64,000 bases of DNA from Cryptomeria japonica (Eukaryota; Streptophyta; Pinopsida; Cupressales; Cupressaceae): NCBI RefSeq assembly GCF_030272615.1, contig NC_081405.1:574787752-574851751 (forward strand). Reading direction: 5' to 3'. The stretch's first letter is position 1. Each line of letters starts with the position of its first letter. Shown piece after piece: positions 48,223 to 59,356 of this stretch. Below the pieces are notes generated by a model that saw only the letters and a program-made list of their open reading frames with translations, did not search any database and was not told where the DNA came from. A program made the position numbers and the translations under genes.

Positions 48223-49070
48223 ACAAAGAAAATTTCAGTATATGGAAAGATAGAATGAAGATATACATCAGAAGCATGGGTGCTCAACACTGGAGCTATG
48301 TTGAGGTTCCCTATGTTGCCCCTATCGGTACTCTCACTGATGATCAAAAGAGAGAGATATAGGAGAATGGGCAAGTCATGGAATCCCTAATCAGTATTCT
48401 ATTTGATATTGAGTTCATTGATGTCCAAGATAAGGTAAATCCCAAAGAGGTATGGGATGCTCTTGAAAATATCTATGGAGGTGATGAGCATGTGAAACAA
48501 GCTAAGGAAGAAATCCTTAGAGGAAAGTTTGAAGACATGTGAATGGTTGAAGGTGAAACCATTCAATAGTATAGTATTAGAATCAAAACTATTGTCGGAG
48601 ATATAAAGAGTGCAGGTGGTAAAATGGAAGATTCCACTATGATAAGAAAACTCTTGAGATCCCTATTGTCGGTCTATGCAATAAGGGTTGCTGCTATTCA
48701 GGAGCTGAGATCAATAGACAAGACTAAGGTATCCTTGGACTCCATCATAGCAAAGTTGACAGCCTATGAGCTAAATATTTTTGATGGCAGTGTTCAAAAG
48801 ACTGAATCAACATTTAGAGCTTCTGTTGTACCATCCGAGAAAGGAAAAGAAGAAAGCACTAGTGGTGAACCAAGACAGAGCACAGTAATGGATGATGAGG
48901 AGTTTCTGATGGAATTTGAAGCTCTTCTTGCCAGGAAATTTCCAAAAAGAACTGGTAAATACAGAGGTAAGCTCCATTTGAAATGTTTTTCATGTAACCG
49001 GATAGGACATATTGCTATGAACTGTCCTAATATTGACAACAAGGATAAATTGGAAAGATTCAGAAATTGA
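48223..49070 (+). pseudogene. gag: Copia B gag, N-terminally deleted
   Basis: UBN2-type copia capsid lacking its first residues: WKDRMKIYIRSMGAQHWSYV, DKVNPKEVWDALENIYGGDE, EEILRGKFEDM, then an open stretch from 48624 (RKLLRSLLSVYAIRVAAIQE; LDSIIAKLTAYEL). Zinc knuckle CFSCNRIGHIAMNC at 48984-49025 is intact. In-frame TAG at 48360, TGA at 48540 and TAG near 48567. A TGA at 49068 ends gag; pol runs in a different frame from there, so a small indel lies near 49060. Confidence 0.88.
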
Positions 49071-50430
49071 AAGGAGGAAACTGGAGAAACAGTTTTGTTG
49101 CAGTTGATGAAGGTGTCACAGATGAGGACTTAGAAGATGAAGAGAATGAAGACATTGTGTTTGTTTCTATAAAGGAATATGTGTCAGACAAGAATGCTCT
49201 TGTCTCCCACTTTGATAATTCCAATGAGTGGATTATTGACAGTGGTTGCTCACACAATATGACTGGTGACCAGAGCAAGTTTCTATCCTTGGAAGAGTAT
49301 GATGTTGGTGTGGTTTGTTTTGGAAATGATGCACCATGTATGGTTAAAGGAAAAGGGTCCATCTCTCTAAATGGAAAGAGTAGTGCTAACAAAATGTATT
49401 GGGTTGATGGTCTTAGCCACAACCTTCTGAGTGTTGCCTAGCTAAATGATAGTGGCCTCACTCTGGAATTCAAGAATGGAATCTGCAGAATCAAAGGAAA
49501 AGATGGTGAATTGGTGGCCACTAGCATGCAGACCAAAGGTAACCTATTTCATCTGAATGCAAATATAAGTACATGTCTTATGGCTAAGTTTGATGATAGC
49601 TTGATATGGCATAGGAGACTCTGCCATGTAAACTTTGATAACATTGTGAAGGCTAGTAAGATCAAGGCAATTAGAGGGTTTCCGGTGCTAAGCAAACTGG
49701 ATAATACCTTGTGCAGAGAGTGTCAATTGGGGAAAATGTATTCCTCAACCTTTAAAGGTAAATATTTCACTGCTGACAACTTGTTTGATCTTGTGCATAC
49801 TGATTTGTGTCATCCTATGAAAACTAGAAGTGTGTAGGGTGATAGGTACTTCATGATTCTCACTGATGACTGCTCAAGAATGATGTGGGTCACCTTTTTG
49901 AAAGACAAGTCTGAAGCCTTTGTGAAGTTCAAAGCTTTCAAAGAATTAGTGGAGAAGGAAAGCGGTAAAAGGATCAAGTGTCTTAGAACTGATCAAGGAA
50001 GGGAATTCACTTCCGGTGAATTCAACAAGTATTGTGAAGAATTTGGCATTAAGAGGCAACTGTCTGCCCCCTAGACTCCACAGCAGAATGGCCTAGCAGA
50101 GAGGAATAACTGGACTGTGGTTGAAGCAGCTAGAACCATGTTGATTCAAGGAAAAGTAGCTCACACCTTTTGGAGAGAAGCGGTAAGCACTGCAATCTAC
50201 ACAATGAACTGGGTACTCATGAAGAAAGGTAAGGATAAAACTCCTTATGGGTATTGGGCCGGTAAGACACCTGTAGTTAGCTACTTTAGGGTATTTGGTA
50301 GCAAATGTTACATCACGAGGAGTGAACATTAGGGCAAGTTTGAAGCTAAATATGATGAGGGAATATTCTTAGGATATTCCACCAAGAGTAAAGCTCTCAA
50401 GTGTTTCAACAATAGGACTCAAAGAATTAT
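49067..50430 (+). pseudogene. Copia B protease and integrase
   Basis: Protease EWIIDSGCSHNMTGD with catalytic Asp at 49238. GAG-pre-integrase LIWHRRLCHVNFDNI and CRECQLGK (H-H-C-C set near 49607-49725). Integrase core DLVHTDLCHPM, KCLRTDQGREFTS and QNGLAERNNW carry all three acidic residues; FRVFGSKCYITR follows. Otherwise open, but TAG stops at 49439, 49835, 50072 and 50330. Two replace a Gln conserved in homologues (VAQ, APQTP). Confidence 0.92.
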
Positions 50431-51460
50431 GGAGAGTATCAATGTGAGAGTTGATGAAACCTCAGAGAAACCGGAAGAAATAGGTAGTGAGAAAGTTGTA
50501 AATGAACCAGTTGCAACCTTCTGGGAACCGATTGTCAGTCAACCAAGTACTAGTAACAATATTCCTGAACTGGTGAATGTTGATACTGATGAAGATGAGG
50601 ATGAAGAGGAAAAGCAAGAAGAACTAGTCAAGACTATTCCTTGGTATGTCAAGCTAAATCATGATCCTAAGCAGATCATAGAAGATAAGGATGTAGGAAT
50701 CCTTACAAGAAGAATGATCAGAGAAAACTCATGTTTGATCTCTAAGTTTGAGCCTAAGTCATTCAGAGAGGCTCATAAAGATGAAGATTGGATCAAGGCA
50801 ATGGAAGAGGAACTTGACCAGATAGAGAAAAATGGTACATGGTCCTTGGTACCCAGACCGGAACATAAAAATGTCATTGGCAACAAATGGGTGTTCAAAA
50901 ACAAGCTAAATGAGGATGGCACAGTGATCAGGAACAAAGCCAGATTGGTGTGCAAAGGATATGCTCAAGAAGAAGGACAATACTATGGAGAAACCTTTGC
51001 TCCTATAGCCAGATTGGAAGGAGTTCGTATGCTTCTTGCATATGTAGCTTTTAAAGAATTCAAGGTATATCAAATGGATGTAAAATCTACATTCCTAAAT
51101 GGTGTACTTGAAGAGGAGGTGTATATAGAGCAACCAGATGGGTTTTCCCTATTTGAAGACAGTGATATGGTATGGAGGCTACATAAAGCCTTATATGGTC
51201 TAAAGCAGGCACCTAGATCATGGTATGAATGTCTACATTCCCATTTTGTGAAGATTGGATTTGAGAGAACAAGTGAAGATAGCAATATATACTTGAAATC
51301 TAAGGGAGATCAAATCCTGATCTGTGAAGTTTTTGTTGATGACATTATCTTTGGTGGAGATGACAAGATGAGTCATGAGTTTGCTGATGAGATGAAGGAA
51401 GAGTTTGAGATGTCACTCATAGGGGATATTAAGTTCTTCATTGGACTGCAGATCTAGTAG
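50431..51460 (+). pseudogene. Copia B reverse transcriptase
   Basis: Open from 50429 to 51457: acidic linker ([13 protein letters not shown]), then the [74 protein letters not shown], and [11 protein letters not shown] with the catalytic pair at 51338-51343. Ends at two adjacent TAG codons (51455-51460) where homologues continue into the thumb. Confidence 0.93.
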
Positions 51461-52285
51461 ATGAAAGATGAAATCTTTATCACTCAGTCCAAATATGTCA
51501 AAGAGGTGTTGAAGACCTTTGTCATGGAAGATAGCAAACCGGTTGGTACACTGATGGTGACTGGTTGCAAATTTTCAAAAGAGGATGATTCCGCATTGGT
51601 TGATGAGAAGGAGTACCAATCAATGATTGGTAAGTTGCATTATGTAGTGCATAGAAGACCAGATACTGCACATGCAGTTGGCATTACTACAAGGTTCCAG
51701 AAAAATCCAAGAGAATCTCACTTGGTTGTAGTCAAGTGGATTCTTAGGTATCTGAAGGGAATAGTTGACTATGGATTGTGGTACCCATACAACAATGATT
51801 TCAACCTGAAAGTATTCACAGATGTTGATTGGGCAGGTAATGTGGATGATTGGAAAAGCACAACCAGTGGTGGATTCTTTATCGGTGGTAGATTGGTCTC
51901 ATGGATGAGTAAGAAGCAGAGCTGTATCTCTCAGTCTACACCAAAAGCAGAGTATGTTGCAGCTTTCATGAACTGCACTCAGATAATCTAGATGAAGCAT
52001 GTATTAGATGGCTTCAAAATCCCTGTATATGAACGAGCAAGTATATTCTATAATAACACAAGTGCTATCAATATTTCAAAAAATCCGGTTTTACAATCTA
52101 GAACCAAGCATTTTGAGCTTAAGTATCATTTCTTGAGGGAAAAGGTTCAGAATAAAGAGATTGCATTGGAACATGTTTCTAGTAAGGAGCAGTTAGTAGA
52201 CATATTCACCAAGCCTCTCCCAAAGACCACATTTGTATATTTAAGAGGTGAATTGGGGGTACTGCCCCTTCAGGAGATAAATTAA
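51461..52285 (+). pseudogene. Copia B RT end and RNase H
   Basis: YVKEVLKTFVMEDSKPVGT, YQSMIGKLHYVVHRRPDTAH, RYLKGIVDYGLWYP, then RNase H: FTDVDWAGNVDDWKSTTSGG, KKQSCISQSTPKAEYVAA, HVSSKEQLVDIFTKPLPK. A TAG at 51989 replaces a Trp. The catalytic Asp of the CDNTSA motif is Asn here (YNNTSA), so RNase H would be impaired even without the stops. Copia A keeps CDNTSA. Confidence 0.92.
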
Positions 52286-52525
52286 AAGTATTTGTTCCAC
52301 ATCAGTCAGGTATTGCATAGTCATTTTTTTTTTATTGATGTGTTGAAGGATGCTACTCTTCACAAGAGTAGCATAATGGAATAGGGATGTTTGTGCCTCC
52401 ATAGTGGCATTGTTGTCAAAGGGGGAGAAGAAATGTAGCATAGAAGATATCTCCAGAAATTGGGGAGAAGACGAGTTTACAGAAAGATATCTTTGTATAT
52501 TGCCATCAATGCCAAAGGGGGAGAT
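52286..52525 (+). other. 3' untranslated region and polypurine tract of copia B
   Basis: Ends TTGCCATCAATGCCAAAGGG then GGAGAT, the polypurine tract (about 52513-52525) adjoining the LTR. A T10 run is at 52325. Confidence 0.8.
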
Positions 52526-54007
52526 TGTTGGCATTATGTGAACTGGTATGAGGACATAATGATATTGTATGTTGTCATTGATGTCAATATGTGATATGAA
52601 GAGAGAACCAGCATATGTGAGAACCGGTATATATGCCAAAGTAAAGTGGTATATTTGTTCAAGGTGAACCGGCATGTCAAGGTGAACCGGCATGTAGTCA
52701 TGGGAACCGACACATGGAAGCATTGCATGACTACCGGTTGGTAGGTAGTTTCCACTTCAGGATTTCCGGTTGGAGTATCTTAAGCCTGTGTGACTCAATT
52801 GATGATCTTTATGTGATGAATTTATCATGATAACGAAGAACAGATAGTGTTGCCACATAAGCCTTGTGCACGCGAAGGATTTTTCATAAAGAAGAGTGTT
52901 CCTATCTACCTTGGGAATGTGTGGTCTGTAAACTGTGATAACGTGTGATGGGTTATTAGCCGCCATGAAATTGGTGGAAAATGAACGATGGAGATTATCT
53001 TGAGTTTGGATCAAGACTATTGCATTAAATATAGTATGATCAACGGTCAGGATTGAACCATTTGAATTCCGTAACCTAACAGGTCTAGGGTTTAGGGTTT
53101 ATGCTACCGACCTATCTATTGTCCTATAAGGTCAATGTTGTGATTCTTTTAGAGTTTGTTGGCAAAATTTGTGTGTGTATCTATGAGAAGAGATACGTGA
53201 TTCTTTCCAGACCAGAGGAGAGAAGCCATATCTGTAGAGTGTAAGTGTAGAAGGTGAAGAGGAGCTTAAGTGGATCTGCATTGGCATTGAGTGCTATTAT
53301 CAAATCATTGATATACCTGTTGATCTTTAACTACTTCAATAGTTTTGAAATCCCCTAATTGGGTAGCCTTAATTAGCTTGTTGAAAATCTGCTAATAGGG
53401 TAACTCGAAGCTACTAAGTCATTGATATCCTTTAGCTATTAAGTTCTCGAAATCGTCTAACAAGGTACCCTTAACTGGGTATTGTAGCCATCCCTTAACT
53501 GGGTGATCCTTAACAAGATCAGTTCCTAACAGAACCTATTGTATCTATCTTTAACTGATCAAGGCTCCTAACAGAGCTTACTTCCAAAGAGTTTAAAAAC
53601 AAGCTTGTGGGTATTCATCCCCACTTCGGTTTTTCCCAGTTGGGTTTCCACGTGAAAAATATGTGTGTCATGTGTGATGTTATGATTTTTTTCTGATTAA
53701 GTGGTGATGCATGTTGATCTTGTTGTAATATGTACATCTTTGATGGTAGATTGCCTGTTCATGCATTAGAGTGAAATGAGAATGAAAAGTTGGATTATAT
53801 GAGAAGATAAGTGTCCACCGGTCTTTGCTCATCTTAGTTACACTGGGTTTTGCCAGTTGAACTTTGTTGAAGGACCGGCGTTGTTGTTTGTCTATCAGTG
53901 CATAAGTGTTAGTTGACAAACTAGTTTAAGGTTGAGTTTTTGCCTGTACTGATTCACCCCCCCTCTCAATACCAGTTTGGTACTATTCGTTCATCATTAA
54001 GTTATCA
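52526..54007 (+). repeat. 3' LTR of copia B
   Basis: 1482 bp, complete: TGTTGGCATTATG... to GTTATCA. The GATTCACCCCCCCTCTCA segment near its end is the counterpart of the G-rich hairpin seen in the minus-strand elements. Confidence 0.9.
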
Positions 54008-57000
54008 AGGACATAATATGACCCCTAATGACACCATGTGACCCCTTAGGCACATGGTGTTCTATGACCCCTTGAGACACCATATAAACCCTTAGAATAT
54101 GTCATATGGTGTCCTAAGGGGTCATATAGTGTCCTAAGGGGTCATATGGTATTCTATGACCCCTTACGACACCATATAACCCCTAACATCACCATATGGT
54201 GTCATAAGGGGTCATATGATTTCCTAAGGGGTCATATGGTGTCAAAAGGGGTCATATGGTATTCTATGACCCCTTAGGACACCATATGACCCCATACACA
54301 ATATAATTCCTAACACCACCATAAAGTGTCCTAAGAGGTCATATGGTGTTCTATGACCCCTTGGGACACCATATGACCTCTAATGATAACATATGGTGTC
54401 CTAAGGGGTCATATGGTGTTCTATGACCCCTTGGGATGCCATATGAGCCCTTAGGAAACCATATGACCCCATACGACACCATATGACCCCTCACGACACC
54501 ATATTGTGTCCTATAGGGTCATATGGTGTCCTAAGGGGTCATAGAACACCATATGACTCCTCTGGACACTATATGACCCCTAATAATGTCAAATGACCCC
54601 TTAAGACACAATATGGTGTCGTTAGGGGCATATGGTGTCCTAAGAGGTCATATGGTATTCTATGACCCATTAGGACACCATATGACCCCTAACAACACTG
54701 TATGACCCCTTAGGACACCATACAGTGTTCTTAGAGGTCATATGGTGTCCTAAGGGGTCAGATAGTGTCCTAAGGGGTAACAAAACATCATATAACCCCC
54801 TAGGACACCTTATGATCCCTTAGGACACCATATGACCCTTAATGACACCATATGGTGTTGTTAGGGGTCATATGGTGTCCTAATGGGTCATAGAATACCA
54901 TATGACCCCTTAGGACACCATATGCCCCTAATGACACCATATGATGATGTTAGGGGCCATATGGTGTCCTATGATCGCTTAGGACACCATGTGACCCCTT
55001 AGGACACATATGATGATGTTAGGGGTCATATGGTGTCTTAAGGGGTCATAGAACACCATATGACCCTATAGGACACCATCTGACCCCTTAGGACACTATT
55101 TGTTGTTGCTAGGGGTCATATGGCACCCTAAGGGGTTATAAAATACCATATGACACCATGGGACACCATATAACCTTTAACGACACCATACGACCCCTTA
55201 GGACACTGTATGGTGTCATTAGAGGTCATATGGTGTCATGTGGGGTCATTTCATGTCGTAAGGGGTCATAGAACACCATATGACCCCTTAGGACATCATA
55301 TGACCCCTTAGGAAACCATATGACCCCTTTAGACACCATATGGTGTAGTTAGGGGTCATATGGTGTTCTAAGGGATCATAAAACACCATATGACTCTCTC
55401 ATATATATTCCTTACTCTCTTATTGTCTCTCTCAATTCTCAAGGTCACCATGAACCCTTAGGACACCATATGACCCCTTAGGGATTGTTAGGGATCATAT
55501 TGTGTCCTAAGGGGTCATAGGGTATCATATGACCCCTTAGGACACCATATGATCCCATAGGACATCATATGGTGTCTTTATGGGTCATATGGTGTCCTAA
55601 GGAGTGATATGGTGTCAGATGAAGGATACCATATGGTGTCCTTTATCAGTCGTATGGTGTGCTAAGGGGTTATATGGTGTTGTATGACCCCATAGGACAC
55701 CATATTCTGTTGTTATGGGCTATATAGTGTTTTAAGGGGTCATATGGTGTCCTATGACCCCCTAAGGGGTCGTTAGAGGTCATATTGTGTCCTATGACCC
55801 TTTAGGACACCATATGACCCCTTAGGATATAATATGATACCGTTATGAGTCGTATGGTGTCCTGAGGGGTCATATGGTGTCCGATGACCCCTTAGGATAC
55901 AATATGGCGTCTTTATGGGTCATATGATTTCCTAAGGGGTCATATGGTGTAGGACACCATATGAGCCCTCATATGGTGTTGTTATGGGTTGTATGGTATC
56001 CTAAAGGGTCATATGGTGTCCTATTACCCCTTAGGACACCATAAGGTGTCATTATGGGTCATATGGTGTGCTAAGGGGTCATATGGTGTCATATGACCCA
56101 TTAGGACACTATATGACCCCTTAGGACACCATATAGTGTCATTATAGGTCATATAGTTTTCTAAGGGGTCATATGGTGTCATATAACCCCCTAAGGTGTT
56201 GTTAGGGGTCATATTGTGTCCTAAGGAGTCATATTGTATCCTATGACCCCTTATGACACAATATGGTGTTGTTATGCATCGTATTGTGTCCTAAGGGGTC
56301 ATATGGTGCCCTATGACCCCATAGGACACTATATGACCCCTTAGGTGTCATTAGGGATCATATTGTGTAATAATTGATCATATGGTATCCTATGACCCCT
56401 TAAGACACCATATGGTGTTGTTATGGGTTGTATGGTGTCCTAAGGGGTCATATGATGTCTTATGATCCCTTAGGACACCATGTGACCCCTTAGGATACCA
56501 TATAGTGTTGTTCTAGGTTATATGGTGTCCTTAGGGGTCATATAGTGTTCTATGACCCCTTAGCACACCATATAACCCCTTACATGTTGTTAGAGTTCAT
56601 ATTGTGTCCTAAGGGGTCATACGGTGTCCTATGACCCCTTAGGACACCATATGATCCCTTAGGAATTGTTAGGGGTCATATTGTGTTCTAAAGGGTCATA
56701 TGGTGTCCTATGACCCCTTAGGACACCATATGACCCCTTAGCACACCATATAGTGTCAATATGGGTCATATGGTGTCTGCAGGGATCATCTGGTGTCCTG
56801 TGACCCCTTAGGACACCATATGGTGTTATTATGGGTCATATGGTGTCCTAAGGGGTCATGTGGTGTCCTATGACACCTTAGGACACCATATGGTATCGTT
56901 ATGGGTTGTATGGTGTCCTAAGAGGTCATATGGTGTCCTATGACCCCTTAGGACACCATATGACCCCTTAGATGTTGTTAAGGGTCATATTATGTCCTAA

Positions 57001-57233
57001 GGGTTCATATGGTGTCATATGACCCCTTAGGACAAAATATGACCCCTTAGGTGTCATTAGGGGTCATATTGTATCCTAAGGGGTCATATGATGTCCTATG
57101 ATCATTTAGGACACCATATGACCCCTGAGGACATCATATGGTGTCGTTATGGGTTGTATTGTGTCCTAAGGTGTCATATGGTGTCTTATGACCCCTTAGG
57201 GCACCACTTGGTGTTGTTGTGGGTCATACGTTA
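54008..57233. repeat. 20-bp palindromic satellite, right array
   Basis: Same unit as the left array, about 3.2 kb, split from it by copia B. Includes a second copy of a higher-order block (54058-54950) in direct orientation. A CT-rich patch of about 50 bp at 55393-55440 interrupts it. Confidence 0.92.
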
Positions 57234-58112
57234 AGGAGGAGGGGAAGAGAGATAGAGAGGGAGAGAGAGAAATATAGAGGGGACATATAGATAGGCAAGA
57301 GACCTAGATTTCAAGAGAGGAGTGAGATAGATAGAGGGGGATAAAGAGAGATCGGTAATGAGACCTATATGCAAAGGTAGATAGGTGGAGAGGAAGGGAG
57401 GGAGAAACCTAGAGAGGGGAGAGAGGGTGGGTTGGAGAGTTAATGAACTAGACAATGAAGAGAGATAATAAGAGAGATAGAGAGATAATGAGAGAGTGGG
57501 GGAAGGATATATAAATGGAGAGGGGAAGAAAGGAAGGGAGAGATCTAGAGAGGGAAGGGAGAGAGAAGAGAAGAGATAGAAGAAAAAAGAGATTAGTAAG
57601 AGGGGATGGATGGAGAGGTAGAAATGGAGGGAGCGAGATACCTAGAGAATGAGGTGATGGATCTAGGTTTGTAGAGAGAGACGAGAAGGAGAGTGTTCAT
57701 AAATAGATATGGGCAAGGGAAAGGGGAGAAAGGTGGAGAGGGAGGGAGATAACTAGAGGGTGGACAATTAGATAAGTGAGAAACCTAGAGGGGGAGAGAG
57801 AGGTAGGTAATAATATCGGAAGGGAGAGGTAGTGAGGTGAATAGGGAGGGAAGGAGAGCCCTAGATATGGGGAGAGAGAGGATAGAAGGGATCGATAGTG
57901 AACAAGAGAAACGAGTGGGAGGTGAGAGAAATAATAAGAGAGTGAGAGAGAAGAGAGAGGAAGGTAGTCAAGGATATAAATTAGTGTACAAGGAAGGGAT
58001 GAAAGGTAGAGAGGGTAGGATATACCTAGAGAGGGGAGAAATAAGTGAGAGAGACATGAGATGGAGAGAGATAGGTGTAGAGTTTAGGGAAGATAAAGAT
58101 AGTGAGATATGG
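57234..58112 (+). repeat. Right polypurine arm
   Basis: A and G only over long stretches (GGAGAGAGAG, GATAGAGGG). Its reverse complement follows the left arm from CCTCCTTAA (42243) outward, including CCATTTCTACCTCTCCATCC. The two arms could pair as a long hairpin, and the mirror-like purine strand could form triplex DNA. Confidence 0.85.
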
Positions 58113-58339
58113 ATCTAAAGAGTGCTAATAGGAGAATGCTGATTATTGAAATTTGACTAAGTATGAAAGTCAATATGATCCTCTAAAAACAAGAATCTAC
58201 ATTATAACTTCTATAGAGTTGAAACCACTCTCAAACATCCTACCAATATATACATGAAATATAACTTAAAGTGACTTATACTTAAATATTTTATTTCATG
58301 TATATATTTTCATCACAAACCCTTCAAATTCAACAATGC

Positions 58340-58505
58340 AAGACATTTGGCGCGTGCCAAATTTGCCACTTGCCAAATGAAAAAAGTTGACTTTTCTCAT
58401 TTGGCGCATGCCAAATTTGGTGCGTGCCAAATGGGAAAAGTCAGTTTTTTTCATTTGGCGAGCGCCAAATAGGGTGAGCGCCATATTTGGCACTCACCAA
58501 ATGGT
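58340..58505 (-). repeat. Right subterminal TTTGGC/GCCAAA palindrome cluster
   Basis: Four units such as CATTTGGCGCATGCCAAATT, followed outward by CATCCAACCCAAAGGGTTGG (58551): the inverted counterpart of 40951-41190. Confidence 0.85.
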
Positions 58506-58639
58506 CTACATTAAGAACTTCCAACCCTTTCGGTTGGATTGTACTTGGGCATCCAACCCAAAGGGTTGGACGACCATTTCAGGCCTGAGACGTATTTTTA
58601 ATAGAGGACTAGAAAATTTTCACATATTTTGGCCGTGCT

Positions 58640-59340
58640 CTCCATAAGGTTTGCACATGTTTCAATAAAACTGAAATAAGATACCATAGAGACCTTGATC
58701 TCTCTCTTAGCTATCCAAGCATGTAATTATTTTCACATTTTGATTTCGTTAAGGCTTTCATCTATAATTTCTTTTGTTAATGTGTTTGTTTTTGGTCAAA
58801 AACCAACATGCACTATTTTGGGTATAGTTTTTTACAAGTTCATCAAATTTTGAAGAAACTTACATTTTTAAAAACTAGACTCCATTCTACATAATTTAAA
58901 AAAAAAAGTTTTCATTTTTGATTAGTTATCAATGATTTTAGGGGGGAGCATGCTCAAATTTCTATTTTTCAGGATGTGTCCACTTCAAAAATTAGTAAAA
59001 AGTAATATACTCATTAAAAAATTAGCTGAAAAATCTCATATAAACTACAAGGTGTTAGCTAATTTCTCACTGAAGCGATTTTAAAAATTCAAAAAAAAAG
59101 TTAACATTTTAGGGGGGCCACAACAGACGCTATGTTATGTTTTTTGCATAAAAATAGGACTACTTTTTATGGCCCCCTTTTTGAAGCCCTTAATCTCCAC
59201 CATTTTCAAAAAAAATTAGTAGTTTAGAAAGTAGACTCAAAGCACTCTGACTCTTGTTCTTGTTGCATCTTCAAATTTGGAGTCTAACTATCTTCAATTT
59301 GTCATTGAAGTTCAAACTTTGTTGATTTCATAAAAAAGTG
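58640..59340. other. Right-end unique segment of the foldback-like element
   Basis: About 700 bp between the palindrome cluster and the TIR with no partner at the left end. AT-rich, no reading frame over 60 codons; two GGGGGG-type runs (58941, 59113). Either the left end lost it or the right end gained it. Confidence 0.55.
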
Positions 59341-59356
59341 GCATCTTAAGACCCCC

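Larger units (their letters stand above)
47044..54007 (+). mobile_element. Copia B: Ty1/copia element inside the satellite
   Basis: 6964 bp, flanked by AGGAC at 47039-47043 and 54008-54012 (a word from the satellite unit). LTRs start TGTTGGCATTATGTGAAC. The 5' LTR is cut short and the primer site and start of gag are missing, so this copy is deleted between about 48222 and gag. Pol is one frame from 49067 to 52285, broken by stops that are all TAG. The youngest insertion in this nest. Confidence 0.92.

Noticed and set aside
43235-57233. Regular palindromic repeats resembling a CRISPR array
   Set aside because: There are no unique spacers, units abut directly and flip orientation, and the setting is a plant nuclear genome.
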